NCBI GenBank assembly: GCA_001303705.1
Contig: LJUI01000166.1
Coordinates: 1-5,388, forward strand
Direction of reading: 5' to 3'
Length of the DNA stretch: 5,388 nucleotides
Source of the DNA: a candidate division TA06 bacterium SM23_40
GTDB taxonomy: Bacteria > LJUI01 > SM1-40
Shown here one piece after another: positions 5,351-5,388 of this stretch (position 1 is its first letter; each line of letters starts with the position of its first letter). The notes under the pieces were generated by a model. That model made no database searches. It was not told the DNA's origin and saw only the letters and a program-made list of their open reading frames with translations. The position numbers were made by a program, and so were the translations under genes.

Positions 5351-5388
5351 CTACTGCGGGCCCATAACGAGGTCCAGCTCATCACCCT
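5351..5388 (-). CDS. Possible 3' end of an upstream gene (11 codons visible)
   Basis: In one minus-strand frame the edge reads GDELDLVMGPQ followed by TAG at 5353-5351. It could be the C-terminus of a gene lying to the right, with the 25-bp array starting 17 bp after its stop, much as the 20-bp array starts at the stop of the permease. Another frame is also open at the edge, and eleven residues cannot identify a family. Treat as a hint only. Confidence 0.22.
   Translation of the reverse strand, partial: GDELDLVMGPQ

Overview
The window is an all-minus-strand stretch of moderately high-GC bacterial DNA. It carries part of a surface-polysaccharide (exopolysaccharide or O-antigen type) locus next to a membrane transporter. 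A Wzz-type chain-length/co-polymerase protein paired with a Wza-type SLBB export protein points to a bacterium with a polysaccharide export system, most likely a diderm. A TTGACA-type promoter and clear Shine-Dalgarno sites fit a bacterium rather than an archaeon. The species or phylum cannot be named from this sequence. An uncultured lineage is possible, but that is a guess.

Layout, in the direction of transcription (right to left). At the far right edge, 5351-5388 may be the last codons of an upstream gene. A 25-bp tandem repeat (14 degenerate units, 4984-5333) fills the gap up to the ribosome binding site of an ion-transporter-superfamily permease (3690-4964, TTG start). The stop codon of that permease lies inside a second, unrelated 20-bp tandem repeat (3581-3704). 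About 200 bp further on is a nucleotide-sugar dehydratase of the RmlB/RfbB type (2308-3357). It is followed by a third, strongly decayed GC-rich repeat region (about 1981-2270). An AT-richer segment (about 1790-1975) then holds a candidate promoter, followed by a roughly 300-nt leader with several hairpins. One of these is a perfect 13-bp inverted repeat just upstream of the ribosome binding site of the Wza-like gene (760-1578). After 83 bp the Wzz-like gene begins (1-676) and runs off the left edge.

Functionally, the Wza-like and Wzz-like proteins would form the periplasm-spanning export and chain-length apparatus, and the dehydratase would supply a 4-keto-6-deoxy sugar nucleotide for the polymer. 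The permease has no obvious role in polysaccharide synthesis, and its substrate cannot be told from sequence.

The most unusual aspect is non-coding. Three successive gene gaps each hold a different family of short GC-rich tandem repeats, with unit lengths not divisible by three. They butt up against or overlap gene ends, while the wza-wzz region has none and instead has a structured leader.
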